A program made the translations under genes and the position numbers. The notes below the pieces were generated by a model. It saw only the letters and a program-made list of their open reading frames with translations, was not told the DNA's origin and ran no database searches. Source: Turicimonas muris (lineage in GTDB: Bacteria > Pseudomonadota > Gammaproteobacteria > Burkholderiales > Burkholderiaceae_F). From it: a stretch of 64,000 nucleotides of DNA. This document shows positions 55,452 through 64,000 of the stretch, one piece after another. Location: positions 186,001 to 250,000 of the forward strand of contig NZ_NHMP01000004.1 in NCBI RefSeq assembly GCF_002221595.1, read 5' to 3'. The stretch's first letter is position 1. The number at the start of each line of letters is the position of its first letter.

Positions 55452-57149
55452 TTACTTCTGAACAATGCCTTTTAATTCTCTTCTGAGAATCTTTCCTACA
55501 GGTGTCTTAGGAATTGAATCCACGAAGACGATTTCTTTCGGCATCTTGTATCCGGTCAGATTCTGACGGCAGTAAGCAATAACCTGTTCCTTAGTTAAAG
55601 AAGGATCTTGCTTAACAATAACAGCCTTGACCATTTCACCGGATTTTTCGCTTGGTACGCCGACAACTCCGCATTCAAGCACACCGGGCATACCCTGAAG
55701 GACAGATTCAATTTCGTTTGGATAAACATTAAATCCGGAAACAAGAATCATGTCTTTCTGACGGTCCGTAATCGTAATTCGGCCGTTGGAATCCATATTG
55801 CCGATATCGCCTGTTCGCAGCCAGCCGTCGCGAATAGTAGCGGCGGTTTCATCCGCTCTGTTCCAGTATCCTTTCATAACCTGCGGACCGCGAACGCATA
55901 TCTCACCGGTATGTTCTTGAATTTCGTTAGGGGTTGTCCAAGTTCCCAAATCTCTAAATCCTTCCCCGCGGATAGAGACTTCGGTCGAGGGGAACGGGAA
56001 ACCGACAGAACCGTTCCACGGTGTGTACATCGGATTAGCGGATACGCCCGGAGAAGCTTCGGTCAAGCCGTAAGCTTCAATAATATGGCCTTTTGTTGAG
56101 TCAAACCACGCTTCAGCTACCGGCTTCTGAACCTGGGTTCCGCCCCCGACAGTTAACTTCAGCATTGAGAAGTCAAGATTCTTGAATTCCGGCACTCGCA
56201 GAAGACCGTTAAATAAGGTGTTGACGCCGCAGATAACGGTAAATTTGTTCTTAGCCCATTCTTTGACTAATCCCTTCATGTCGCGCGGATTAGTGATAAG
56301 AACGCACTTGGCTCCCCATTGAAGGAAGCTGCACATCGCCGTTAAAGAGAAAATGTGATAGAGCGGAAGAGCAACCATCACAACTTCTTCTCTCTTCTTG
56401 AATTCCTTAGAAATCCAGATCCCGGTCTGCATCATGTTGGCCAGCACATTGCGGTGTGTCAGCATAGCGCCTTTAGAGACGCCTGTAGTCCCGCCGGTGT
56501 ACTGAAGGAATGCAACATCGTCAGATTTAATTTCAACCGGTTTAAATCCTTTGGAAGCACCAATGCTTAAAGCCTGGTTGAATTCCACGGCATCCGGAAG
56601 ATTAAACGGAGGGATCATCTTCTTAACGTTCTTCAGAACAAAGTTGATGATTTGTTTTTTCGGGAAAGATAAAAGATCACCAACCTTGGTAGTAACGACA
56701 TGCTTAACAGGGCTGTCGGAAGCTATTTTTTCGAAGGTTTTTGCAAAGTTCTCAATGATAACAAGAGCCTTAGCGCCGGAGTCTTTTAAGGTGCCGTTTA
56801 ACTCTCTGGCTGTATAGAGCGGATTGACATTAACTACAATCATTCCAGCTTTCAAAATACCGAACAAAGTGACAGGATACTGCATCAGATTCGGCATCAT
56901 GACGGCAACTCTGTCACCTTTTTCGACTCCTTCTAAACTCTGCAAATAAGCCGCAAAAGCAGAACTTTTTTCATCGAGCTCTTTATAAGACATAGTGCAG
57001 CCGAAATTTTGGAATGCCGGGGTGTTGCCATACTCTTCAGCAATTTTTTCTTCAAAATCGGGCAAAGAAGAATAAATATCGGGATTGATCGTCGCCGGTA
57101 CCCCTTCAGGATAGTTTTTGATCCAAGGGAACTCTTTTTGTTCTGTCAT
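55452..57149 (-). CDS. fadD: Long-chain acyl-CoA synthetase (FadD-like)
   Basis: This 565-aa ANL-superfamily ligase activates fatty acids with ATP and CoA. Motifs: YTGGTTGVSKGAML (P-loop), EAYGLTEASPG, GWLRTGDIG and the C-terminal KTPVGKILRRELK with the catalytic Lys. FadD is assigned by length and the closest motif spelling; no other beta-oxidation gene is nearby, so phospholipid recycling is equally plausible. Confidence 0.88.
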   Translation of the reverse strand: MTEQKEFPWIKNYPEGVPATINPDIYSSLPDFEEKIAEEYGNTPAFQNFGCTMSYKELDEKSSAFAAYLQSLEGVEKGDRVAVMMPNLMQYPVTLFGILKAGMIVVNVNPLYTARELNGTLKDSGAKALVIIENFAKTFEKIASDSPVKHVVTTKVGDLLSFPKKQIINFVLKNVKKMIPPFNLPDAVEFNQALSIGASKGFKPVEIKSDDVAFLQYTGGTTGVSKGAMLTHRNVLANMMQTGIWISKEFKKREEVVMVALPLYHIFSLTAMCSFLQWGAKCVLITNPRDMKGLVKEWAKNKFTVICGVNTLFNGLLRVPEFKNLDFSMLKLTVGGGTQVQKPVAEAWFDSTKGHIIEAYGLTEASPGVSANPMYTPWNGSVGFPFPSTEVSIRGEGFRDLGTWTTPNEIQEHTGEICVRGPQVMKGYWNRADETAATIRDGWLRTGDIGNMDSNGRITITDRQKDMILVSGFNVYPNEIESVLQGMPGVLECGVVGVPSEKSGEMVKAVIVKQDPSLTKEQVIAYCRQNLTGYKMPKEIVFVDSIPKTPVGKILRRELKGIVQK

Positions 57150-57227
57150 CTCAAATCCAAAAATAAAAACGAAAACTCATTAACTTAAAAACCTTTGGCT
57201 TTTTCAGGCACAAAGGTTTCTCTTCTT

Positions 57228-57773
57228 CTACGACTGTTCTGCCAATTTACCGATATGCTCAGCATATCTCTTGACATCGTCCCAATCTGTAAAGTCAATA
57301 CACATTGTCGGATCTGTTGGCCCATTAGTAATCTTCATAATGAGCTGAATACATTTCTTGTCAAAGAAATTGAGATTCGGATAGTCAATCTTGCCGGCAA
57401 AGCACTTGAGATCTTTAGGACGCCAAGGAGAGCGCGTCAAAAAGTTCTGCATGTATCTATTGCCTTCAACCGTCGCTTTAAACGGAGAGCGTGCAACTAC
57501 AGTCACGTTAAACATCGCATTCGGTTTTCTGTCCAGACGAGTGCAGTTATTACGGACAAATTCATAGACGTTCGGGTGATAGGTTCCGTAGAGAACCGGA
57601 AAGCCGCAAAGCACAAAATCGTATTTGTCCCAATCTACTCCTTCCAAAAGCGCCTCGCTCACGGGCATTACCGTCACGTTATGACCCATTTCTTTCAAAT
57701 GGTCTTCGATAGTTCTGACCATCCTTGCGGTATGACCTTTGCGAGAGTAGTAGACAATCAATATATTTTTCAT
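57228..57773 (-). CDS. hemG: Menaquinone-dependent protoporphyrinogen oxidase (HemG)
   Basis: This 181-aa flavodoxin-like protein carries the FMN-binding start ILIVYYSRKGHTARMV. It shows the HemG pattern of YGTYHPNVYEFVR, VVARSPFKATVEGN and FLTRSPWRPKDLK, matching E. coli HemG through the C-terminal IMKITNGPTDPT and TDWDDVKRYA. It oxidises protoporphyrinogen IX with quinone, which allows heme synthesis under anaerobic respiration. hemL lies at the left edge of the window. Confidence 0.92.
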   Translation of the reverse strand: MKNILIVYYSRKGHTARMVRTIEDHLKEMGHNVTVMPVSEALLEGVDWDKYDFVLCGFPVLYGTYHPNVYEFVRNNCTRLDRKPNAMFNVTVVARSPFKATVEGNRYMQNFLTRSPWRPKDLKCFAGKIDYPNLNFFDKKCIQLIMKITNGPTDPTMCIDFTDWDDVKRYAEHIGKLAEQS

Positions 57774-57997
57774 TTTAAATTCTCCGAATGGGAGCGATGT
57801 TTCGTCAGCTAAAAGAAAACTGAATCAGCTAATAATAAGCCGTCATCCGCAGTTTTTCTTCAATTTCCAACTAACAATTTTAGCAAGATTGATTTTTTTG
57901 AGCTTCCCAATTCTTAAAAAGAGTAAAACTGTGTTGGAATCAAGCATTTGTGGAGTACAATCCACTCACTTTATTTATAGGACTACAAGCTTAATTT

Positions 57998-58261
57998 ATG
58001 GCAAAAGAAGATTTACTTGAAATGATTGGTGTCATCACGGAAGTTCTCCCTGATGCTCGTTATCGTGTGACACTTGAAAATGGTCACGAACTCATCGGTT
58101 ATGCAAACGGTAAGATGAGAAAACACCACATCCGTATCCTTGCCGGCGACAAAGTAGCTGTAGAAATGTCCCCATATGATTTGACTAAAGGCCGAATCAC
58201 TTACCGCTATATTGAAGGCCGTCCGCAATCAACAACTTCTGCTACTTCTAAGAAGAAATAA
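57998..58261 (+). CDS. infA: Translation initiation factor IF-1 (extended)
   Basis: This 87-aa OB-fold protein contains [20 protein letters not shown] and [21 protein letters not shown], as in IF-1. It has about 15 extra C-terminal residues rich in Ser, Thr and Lys compared with the usual 72-aa form. Monocistronic and closed by a strong terminator. Betaproteobacteria often carry more than one infA, so this may be a paralogue. Confidence 0.93.
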   Translation: MAKEDLLEMIGVITEVLPDARYRVTLENGHELIGYANGKMRKHHIRILAGDKVAVEMSPYDLTKGRITYRYIEGRPQSTTSATSKKK

Positions 58262-58284
58262 GAGTCTCTTAGAGAGCAATCGAC

Positions 58285-58315
58285 AAAAGCCTGCCGTTTG
58301 TGTGCAGGCTTTTTT
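58285..58315 (+). terminator. Terminator after infA
   Basis: AAAAGCCTGC and GCAGGCTTTTTT form a 9-bp stem with a T-run. Confidence 0.92.
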
Positions 58316-58321
58316 CATACG

Positions 58322-58356
58322 AAAAAAGCCTTACGGAAAATCGAATCCGTAAGGCT
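58322..58356 (-). terminator. Terminator after the YjiG-like gene
   Basis: On the minus strand AGCCTTACGGA and TCCGTAAGGCT form a perfect 11-bp stem followed by TTTTTTC. Confidence 0.92.
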
Positions 58357-58388
58357 CATTAACAGGAAATGAAAGGAAAGGAAAACTA

Positions 58389-58862
58389 CTAGACAATAAA
58401 CCGCATAATCAACATACCGATGACAGACATCAAAATGCTGTTAAGCATAAGAAGCGGCCAATACTTTTTAGGCACTTCAGCCACACCTAACAAACGGCCC
58501 ATGTACTGAATCTGGGAAGCCATCAACAGAAGAGCCGGAGACATAATAGTGATGGCGGTACCGTCCAAAGTCCCAGAAGCAAGCAAGCTGGCAGCAACGC
58601 CGACACCGGCACCGCAGGACAACCAAGTGGCACAAAGTACGGTAATTGCTTGACCTGGCAGATCAAAGATACCCATAACGGGACCGCAAACCTTGCCTAA
58701 GAAGGCCATAACACCGAATAAATCCAAGATGTAGGCCAATACGAAAGCCATTAAAACATTGGGCAGGAGGTTGTTAATAGCAACGTTGAACCCTTTTCTC
58801 AATCCGATGATAAAAATATCAAACGGATTCTTTGTCTGGACTGTTGGCATTGCGTTACTCAT
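58389..58862 (-). CDS. YjiG-family (nucleoside recognition/gate domain) membrane protein
   Basis: This 157-aa membrane protein carries a gate domain, with NNLLPNVLMAFVLAYIL and TWLSCGAGVGVAASLLASG. It is the SpmB-like half of a YjiH/YjiG pair. The ATG at 58862 overlaps the yjiH end by 8 bases and has AAGGA upstream; a longer frame start has no support. Function is unknown; a paired transporter or channel is likely. Confidence 0.82.
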   Translation of the reverse strand: MSNAMPTVQTKNPFDIFIIGLRKGFNVAINNLLPNVLMAFVLAYILDLFGVMAFLGKVCGPVMGIFDLPGQAITVLCATWLSCGAGVGVAASLLASGTLDGTAITIMSPALLLMASQIQYMGRLLGVAEVPKKYWPLLMLNSILMSVIGMLIMRFIV

Positions 58863-59550
58863 TTTGAAAATCCTTCTTATAGAAAGTTGTAAGACAAACT
58901 CTGACAAAGACACCGCCGACAAATTTCAGGCAGAACATCACGACAAGCGGAATCCAGACAGGGACGAGGAAGGCAAAGAACAAAGCGGAAGCGATAGAGA
59001 AGTAGTTGTTAACCAAACCTGCACCGGCGTACTGCCATGCACTCATCACAACCAAATTCTTCTTATCGATCTTGCCGGTATCCAACAAACCTTTTGTTAA
59101 AGCGGCACCGGCATCAGTACTTTGCAAGTCAGTAATCAAAGCCAAACCAGTAACGCCTGGAACGCCAAGAATAGGCTTGAGCAGAGGTGTCATCAATTTT
59201 TGAGCAGCTTTTAAGGCTCCGTAGTAAGAAAGAACTTCCAGAAGGCCTAACGCGAGCATCACACCCGGCACCAAAGAGAGAGCGAAAAGGAAACCGGCAC
59301 GAGCACTCACGCCGCCGCTGCCGACAAAGGAGGAAGCTCCGGAAATAGAGCCAAATTTGCCGATCAACGTTGTGAAGTCAAATGCTCCTAGCCAGCGATA
59401 GGCTTCAGGCATTTTGTAAAAAACTCCTGAAAAGAAACAGACCGCAAAAAAGAGAGAAACGTATGCGCCGACTCCGACTTTTTCTTCTTCCAAAGTGGCT
59501 TGTTCCTGTTGTTCAGGCACTTGGGGAGTTGAAAGAACATTAGAAACCAT
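58855..59550 (-). CDS. YjiH-family (nucleoside recognition/gate domain) membrane protein
   Basis: This 231-aa partner of the YjiG-like protein has about five hydrophobic segments, with the gate-domain sequence GVTGLALITDLQSTDAGAAL and KNLVVMSAWQYAGAGLVNNY. The polar N-terminus (first 30 residues) is Glu/Gln-rich. The ATG at 59550 is chosen over an in-frame GTG at 59580. The pair is transcribed leftwards and ends at the terminator at 58322-58356. Confidence 0.82.
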   Translation of the reverse strand: MVSNVLSTPQVPEQQEQATLEEEKVGVGAYVSLFFAVCFFSGVFYKMPEAYRWLGAFDFTTLIGKFGSISGASSFVGSGGVSARAGFLFALSLVPGVMLALGLLEVLSYYGALKAAQKLMTPLLKPILGVPGVTGLALITDLQSTDAGAALTKGLLDTGKIDKKNLVVMSAWQYAGAGLVNNYFSIASALFFAFLVPVWIPLVVMFCLKFVGGVFVRVCLTTFYKKDFQNE

Positions 59551-59745
59551 TTGATAAACCTGTAAAGATTTGTTAATCACAAATTCATTATATTTGTAAA
59601 TAATTTGTAATTTTTAATTTTTATTTAAGTATCAACCCTGATATAAGAAACGATTAATTATTTTTTGATCTATTTGTTAATTTTTATGTCATTATAAATA
59701 TGTAGTTGATAACCCTAATTGTTTTCTGAATATCAGGAGAAAATC

Positions 59746-59979
59746 ATGCAAGTCCTCATTAATGAAACTGGTGAAAGACGCTCTCTCAACATGATTGACT
59801 GGATGGACGAGAAAGACTATTCAGAAGCTCTGACCATGGCAGTTTCCAGCCCCGGCACCTTCGTCTTTGACCCGGAACAGAATCTTTATTGCTGCTCAAG
59901 AGCCACCTGGGAATGGTGGAGAAGCTTCCTCTCGGGCCACAACCGTTATCCAGAAGCTAAAGCCGCTCTCTCTGCTTAA
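59746..59979 (+). CDS. Small protein of unknown family, 77 aa
   Basis: I do not recognise this protein. It is acidic and aromatic: MQVLINETGERRSLNMIDW at the start, a Cys pair in LYCCSRATWEWWRSFLSG and a short polar end. No membrane helix is visible. AGGAG lies 6 bases before the ATG, good support for translation. It lies 268 bp upstream of the nitric oxide reductase pseudogene on the same strand, without an obvious terminator between them. Confidence 0.65.
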   Translation: MQVLINETGERRSLNMIDWMDEKDYSEALTMAVSSPGTFVFDPEQNLYCCSRATWEWWRSFLSGHNRYPEAKAALSA

Positions 59980-60247
59980 GACGTATTCCGATTAAGCCTG
60001 TCTCGGCTGAAGCTCTCTCTTCGGCCGAGCTCGTTTCGTCTTTTAGCAATTCTGCATTGACGCTCTTACGAGCTATTTCAACCACAACAAACAAACCATA
60101 TTTCGACTCAAACCAACTTCATTTTTCCTTCAAGGAGCAACAATTAAAGACTTCGTTATTTTGATTTTTATGCCGATTTTGATTGTTTTACATTAGGCCG
60201 TTACTGGAAAACTTCTAATCTGTATCGGTCTTATGGGAGGAATTCTC

Positions 60248-62558
60248 ATGACCGCTGAGAATAAAAGAAGCTGGTTTGGGAAAAACCTAAATTCATCTTC
60301 GAATACAGCAACACCATTAAGCGGCTGGTGGATATTCGGTCTGTGTGTAGCAATGATTGTAGGTTTCACTACACTCATCACACTGACTTGCCTCGCCTAC
60401 GTAGACAAACCTCCGATTCCCGAACAAGTCGTTGATACAAGCGGGAATACAGTTTTTACCGGCTCTGATATCCGTCAAGGACAAGAGATTTTCTTGAGCA
60501 AAGGTCTCATGAGCAACGGAACTGTTTGGGGACACGGCTCGTACCTCGGCCCGGAATTCCCGGCTCTGACTCTCCACCGTATAGGTGAGCAGGCTAGAAA
60601 CGACTATGCCTTTCAATTCAATAAAACCTATGATCAACTTTCTACAGAACAAAAAGGCGCCGTAGATGCCAAGGTCATCGAAACTATAAAAGCCAATCGA
60701 TTCAACCCGTCCAAGTCCGTCCTAACTCTTACGCATTCTCAAGTTCGAGCCTATCAAGCTGAACCGGCTCATTGGGCGGAGTACTTCAGTAATCCGGGCA
60801 AGAACGGCGGTTTAAAACCCAACACCATTACGGATCCGGATGAACTCAAAAAGCTAAGCGCTTATTTCACTTGGATGGCATGGGCGAGTGCCGCCAATCG
60901 TCCGGGCGAAAGCTACTCGTACACCAACAATTTTCCGTATGCCCCGACAGTCGGTAATACGCCGACTACCGTTGCATTCGTCTATAGCGTGGCAAGCATC
61001 CTTTTCCTTTTGGGCGGCATTGGTCTGACCTTGTTCATCATTGGACGCCATCCTGAATGGGACTGGCATTCTCCGCAAAACGGCACCCTCCTTGGCTGCC
61101 TGCGCAGATGACATCTCCGAGTCAAAAGGCTCTCGTTAAATTTGTTGTTTTTGTCGCTTTCCTCTTCATCATGCAATGCCTTGTCGGAGGAGGAGTTGCG
61201 CATATGCGTGCAGATCCAACGAATTTCTACGGAATTAATTTGGCGGAATACTTCTCAAGTTCTTTATTGAGAACTTTCCACTTGCAGGCGATGATTTTCT
61301 GGCTCGCTACGGGCTTTGCTACCGGCGGCTTATTCCTCTCGAGGGTTCTCGGAGGCAAAGAAATGCCTAGGCAAGCGCCTTTGACGAACATTCTTTTTGC
61401 AGCCTTAGCTATTGTTGTCTTCGGCAACGTACTGAGCGAATGAGTGGGGGGGGACTGTCCGGTCTCTGGGACGGAATGACATTCTGGCTTGGCAGCCAAG
61501 GTTGGGAGTATCTTGAAATCGGACGTGCATGGCAGTGGCTTCTCATTGTCGGTTTACTGTTCTGGTTCTTCCTTGTCGTACGCAACACCGTTCCGGCCTT
61601 GAAAAGGCCTCCGATTAGGAAACTCTCGATCATGTTCTTGATCGCCGCTTTCTCGATTCCGTTCTTCTATTTGCCGGCCGTTTTCGTCGACAACACCACC
61701 AACTACACAATCGTCGATACATGGCGTTTTTGGATCATTCACTTGTGGGTTGAAGGCTTTTTTGAACTCTTTGCCACCACGATGGTCGCTCTTACGTTCA
61801 TTGAGTTAGGCCTAGTCTCTAAGCAGATGGGTTTGCGGCTCATTTTCCTGGATGCTACCTTGATTTTCATGGGCGGGATCATCGGAACCGGCCATCACTG
61901 GTACTTCTCCGGCATGACTCAGCCGAACATGATGCTTTCTTCCTGCTTCTCAGCATTGGAAGTTGTTCCTCTGGTCGTTCTATGTGTTGAAGCCTGGTCA
62001 TTCCGCAAAACTGCACTTCTCGGCCCGGATCAGACAATGGCAAAGAAGTTCTACTGGCCCCTTATGTTCATGTTAGGCGTTGGCTTCTGGAACTTTATCG
62101 GAGCAGGTGTTCTAGGATTCCTCATCAATATGCCCATTGTCAGCTACTTTGAAGTCGGAACTTATCTGACGTCAAACCACGGTCATGCTGCTATGTTCGG
62201 TGTATTCGGAATGCTTTCCTTGGCACTGTGCTTGATGGTTCTCAGAGAATCTGCTTCAGACGAAGTATGGGCAAAAGCAGAAAAATGGATCAAATGTTCC
62301 TTCTGAGGATTGAATATCGGACTTATACTGATGCTTGTTCTAAGCCTAATGCCGGCGGGATTCATCCAGCTTTGGGAGGTATTCAGCAGCGGTTACTGGC
62401 ACGCTAGAAGTGTGGAATTCACAAATTCCGGACTTCTTTCCTTCTTCGGCTACTTCAGAATGCTGGGCGACTTGGTCTTCATTTTCTTCGGCGCCATCCC
62501 CTTCTTTATCGCGAGCTGGAAAGTTTGGAGATTCAACAGTAAAACTTCTGTGAAGTAA
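60248..62558 (+). pseudogene. norB: Quinol-dependent nitric oxide reductase (qNOR/NorZ), interrupted by three lesions
   Basis: Three reading frames together encode an entire qNOR, a heme-copper-family membrane enzyme that reduces NO to N2O with quinol. Segment 1 (60248-61111) holds the N-terminal periplasmic domain (SKGLMSNGTVWGHGSYLGPE). Segment 2 (about 61090-61443) begins the membrane core (TSPSQKALVKF). Segment 3 (61440-62306) has the catalytic helices HLWVEGFFELFAT, GTGHHWYFSGM and SNHGHAAMFGVFGM. Segment 4 (62307-62558) has the last helices and the tail GYWHARSVEF. Lesions: a -1 frameshift near 61085-61105, a -1 frameshift at about 61442 (GAATGAGTGG, restored as EWSGG by one G), and a Trp codon turned to TGA at 62304-62306. 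The start at 60248 has GGGAGG upstream. Confidence 0.88.
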
Positions 62559-62576
62559 TTTTAGCTTCTGAGGCGA

Positions 62577-62608
62577 ACGGCCCGGATATTCTTCGGGGCC
62601 GTTTCTGT
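62577..62608 (+). terminator. Terminator after the norB pseudogene
   Basis: AACGGCCC and GGGCCGTT form an 8-bp GC-rich stem, followed by TCTGTT; the T-run is weak. Confidence 0.6.
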
Positions 62609-62621
62609 TGACCTACAGGCA

Positions 62622-62648
62622 AAAATTAACCGGCGCAAAGGCCGGTCA
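62622..62648 (-). terminator. Terminator of the M20 peptidase gene
   Basis: On the minus strand ACCGGC-CTTTGC-GCCGGT is followed by TAATTTTTG. The 6-bp stem is short but GC-rich. Confidence 0.65.
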
Positions 62649-62666
62649 GATCTGACAGCTTATCTA

Positions 62667-63782
62667 TTAGATGAGAGTCAAGAAGCGGGAGATCATGCGG
62701 ATACGTTCTTCAACTGTATCCAATCTCAAGTATTCTCTGTCGCAGTGGAATTCAGCACCGGCTGGGCCGCATCCGTCGATAACAGGGATATTCATTTCAG
62801 CCATGTGGTTGCCGTCGGAAGCTCCGCCAGCATCAACCCATTTAACGTCAACGCCTTCGAGCTTGCCGGCTTCAGTAATCTGGCTAACCAATTCTTTGGT
62901 GTTTTCAGACAACGGCATAGCAGGAATATGGCTGACGCGTACGAGTTCTTGAGTAACTCTCGGAGCCCATGTGCATTTAGCCATGTTATTGAGGGCATCA
63001 TCAATGAGTTTGTCGCATTCCGGATTCCAGTAACGAACGTCGAGCTTAACAACGCATTTATCAGAAATAACGTTGGAAGCAGAACCGCCCTGGATCACGC
63101 CTGGGTTAACTGTAGTACCGACTTCATAATCAGCCAGACCGTAAGCAGCTAAAGCAAATCTCATTGCAGCAACGTTAGCGTTTGCTCCTTTGTACGGTGC
63201 GTTGCCGGCGTGTGAACCTACACCGTGGAATGTGACTTCATAAGTAGCGGAACCCTTTCTGGAGCGAACTAATTCGCCGCCTGCACGAGCAGCTTCGAAT
63301 ACGAGTGCGCGTTTGGACTTTGCTGCCAAAGAAGCAAGCCACTTGGCGGAGTTCTTAGAACCTGTTTCTTCGTCCGGGTTCAAAGCAACGGCGATAGCCA
63401 ATCTTTGAAGATCTTCCGGTCTTGCATTCTTCAAAGCATAGAAGATAGCCAAAACACCGCTCTTGCAGTCAGAGCATCCTGGACCGTATGCTGTGTCACC
63501 TTTCATGGAGAATGGGCGAGCAGCAGCTGTTCCGTCAGGGAATACTGTGTCCATATGAGCATTCATAAGAACATCGTATTCTTTTGCATCAGGTTTGTTT
63601 GTTGCAAAAAGACCTTTACCGGCGTTAGGACCGAGATCTACTAGTTCTGCATGGAATCCGATGGATTCATAATGCTTCTTCATCATTTCGGCAATAGCTG
63701 TGACGCCAGCGACATTGCTTGTACCGCAATCGATGTTAACAAGAGGCTTTAAATCTTCGATAAAGGATTCAAGGACTGTCAT
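62667..63782 (-). CDS. M20-family metallopeptidase (glutamate carboxypeptidase/CPG2-like)
   Basis: This 371-aa dinuclear-zinc exopeptidase or deacylase has MNAHMDTVFPDG (first His and Asp), GPGCSDCKSGV (bridging Asp), NPDEETGSKNS (catalytic and metal Glu) and a distal EFHCDREY (metal His). It resembles the CPG2 group by the dimerisation segment FHGVGSHAGNAPYKG. No signal peptide, hence cytoplasmic. The ATG at 63782 has AGGAAG upstream; an earlier frame start adds 17 unsupported residues. The natural peptide or N-acyl substrate is unknown. Confidence 0.88.
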   Translation of the reverse strand: MTVLESFIEDLKPLVNIDCGTSNVAGVTAIAEMMKKHYESIGFHAELVDLGPNAGKGLFATNKPDAKEYDVLMNAHMDTVFPDGTAAARPFSMKGDTAYGPGCSDCKSGVLAIFYALKNARPEDLQRLAIAVALNPDEETGSKNSAKWLASLAAKSKRALVFEAARAGGELVRSRKGSATYEVTFHGVGSHAGNAPYKGANANVAAMRFALAAYGLADYEVGTTVNPGVIQGGSASNVISDKCVVKLDVRYWNPECDKLIDDALNNMAKCTWAPRVTQELVRVSHIPAMPLSENTKELVSQITEAGKLEGVDVKWVDAGGASDGNHMAEMNIPVIDGCGPAGAEFHCDREYLRLDTVEERIRMISRFLTLI

Positions 63783-63921
63783 GAAAATCTTCCTGTTAAA
63801 AGATATTGAGAAGCGAGAATAATTCTTGGTCATTCTCGAAAATTGCTCAAAATTGTAGGAGGCTCCTCAAGAATAAGATATAAGTACTAACACGAACAAC
63901 GGATCAATCCTCGTACTCAGT

Positions 63922-64000
63922 TTATCTCAACGAATTACTGCTGATTGTCTCAATACCTTTGTCTTTCCACTGCTGCTTAGCAGCTGCCAAGGAACCTCCA
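63922..64000 (-). CDS. C-terminal end of an unidentified gene (partial)
   Basis: The last 25 codons and the TAA stop (63924-63922) of a minus-strand gene run into the window edge. The visible tail, GGSLAAAKQQWKDKGIETIS followed by SNSLR, has the look of an amphipathic C-terminal helix, but it is too short to name a family. Confidence 0.45.
   Translation of the reverse strand, partial: GGSLAAAKQQWKDKGIETISSNSLR

Noticed and set aside
57195-57812. 205-codon open frame antisense to hemG
   Set aside because: The opposite strand encodes a clear HemG with all motifs; the antisense product has no recognisable features.
62304-62306. In-frame TGA in the NO reductase as recoded Trp or selenocysteine
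   Set aside because: Other genes in the window use TGG for Trp and TGA as stop, the position is a conserved Trp rather than Cys, and two frameshifts upstream already break the gene. A nonsense mutation is simpler.

Overview
This window reads as a chromosomal segment of a gut-associated betaproteobacterium, most likely Sutterellaceae (Parasutterella / Turicimonas / Sutterella-like). That placement is an inference. It rests on moderately AT-rich DNA, proteobacterial gene orders (glyA-nrdR-ribD-ribE, ribH-nusB-thiL-pgpA-pncC, tyrS-dtd, yqjD-yqjE-yqjK-like, groS-groL behind a sigma-32 promoter) and an anaerobic-respiration gene set (formate dehydrogenase, two DcuC-type dicarboxylate carriers, a secreted fumarate-reductase-like flavoprotein, HemG, a nickel ECF importer). 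No tRNA, rRNA, CRISPR array or prophage was found.

Layout. 1-3.7 kb: the end of hemL, dsbD and an NSS-family sodium symporter. 3.7-8.5 kb: an IS1634-family insertion sequence (4178-6270) inserted at codon 24 of leuC and flanked by an identical 296-bp direct repeat; the long duplication leaves an intact leuC with its own upstream region, followed by leuD. 8.5-16 kb: an MdtG-like exporter, pyrF, and a LysR regulator divergent from an argininosuccinate-lyase-like gene paired with a DcuC carrier, then two small uncharacterised proteins. 16-21.3 kb: a three-subunit formate dehydrogenase with Cys at the Sec position, no Tat signal and an NrfD-type membrane subunit. 21.3-25.6 kb: a YczE-like membrane protein and a complete nickel ECF operon (nikK-nikM-nikL-nikQ-nikO). 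25.8-31.4 kb: an exported FAD reductase, a LysR regulator, a second DcuC carrier and an adenosine-deaminase-family gene. 31.4-37.7 kb: groL/groS, a PBP4-type carboxypeptidase, a DUF883/YqjE/YqjK operon and a C45-family acyltransferase/hydrolase. 37.9-41.9 kb: a Ste24-like M48 protein with a destroyed zinc motif, an AEC carrier and a CorC/TlyC protein. 41.9-48.5 kb: riboflavin, thiamine and phospholipid housekeeping with nusB, nrdR and glyA. 48.7-59.6 kb: erpA, anmK, an M23 murein peptidase, tyrS, dtd, a PEBP protein, argC, an acyl-CoA ligase, hemG, infA and a YjiG/YjiH pair. 59.7-64 kb: a small unknown protein, a quinol nitric oxide reductase pseudogene with three lesions, an M20 peptidase and the end of a further gene.

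How the parts may fit together (inference). Formate oxidation, quinone-linked HemG and the exported flavin reductase suggest a quinone-based anaerobic respiratory chain. The two regulator/enzyme/DcuC groups look like substrate modules: one could release fumarate from an N-succinyl-type compound, the other could reduce an unidentified unsaturated acid outside the cytoplasm. Nickel import could supply hydrogenase or urease encoded elsewhere. The broken nitric oxide reductase suggests recent loss of NO detoxification in this strain, unless the lesions are sequence errors.
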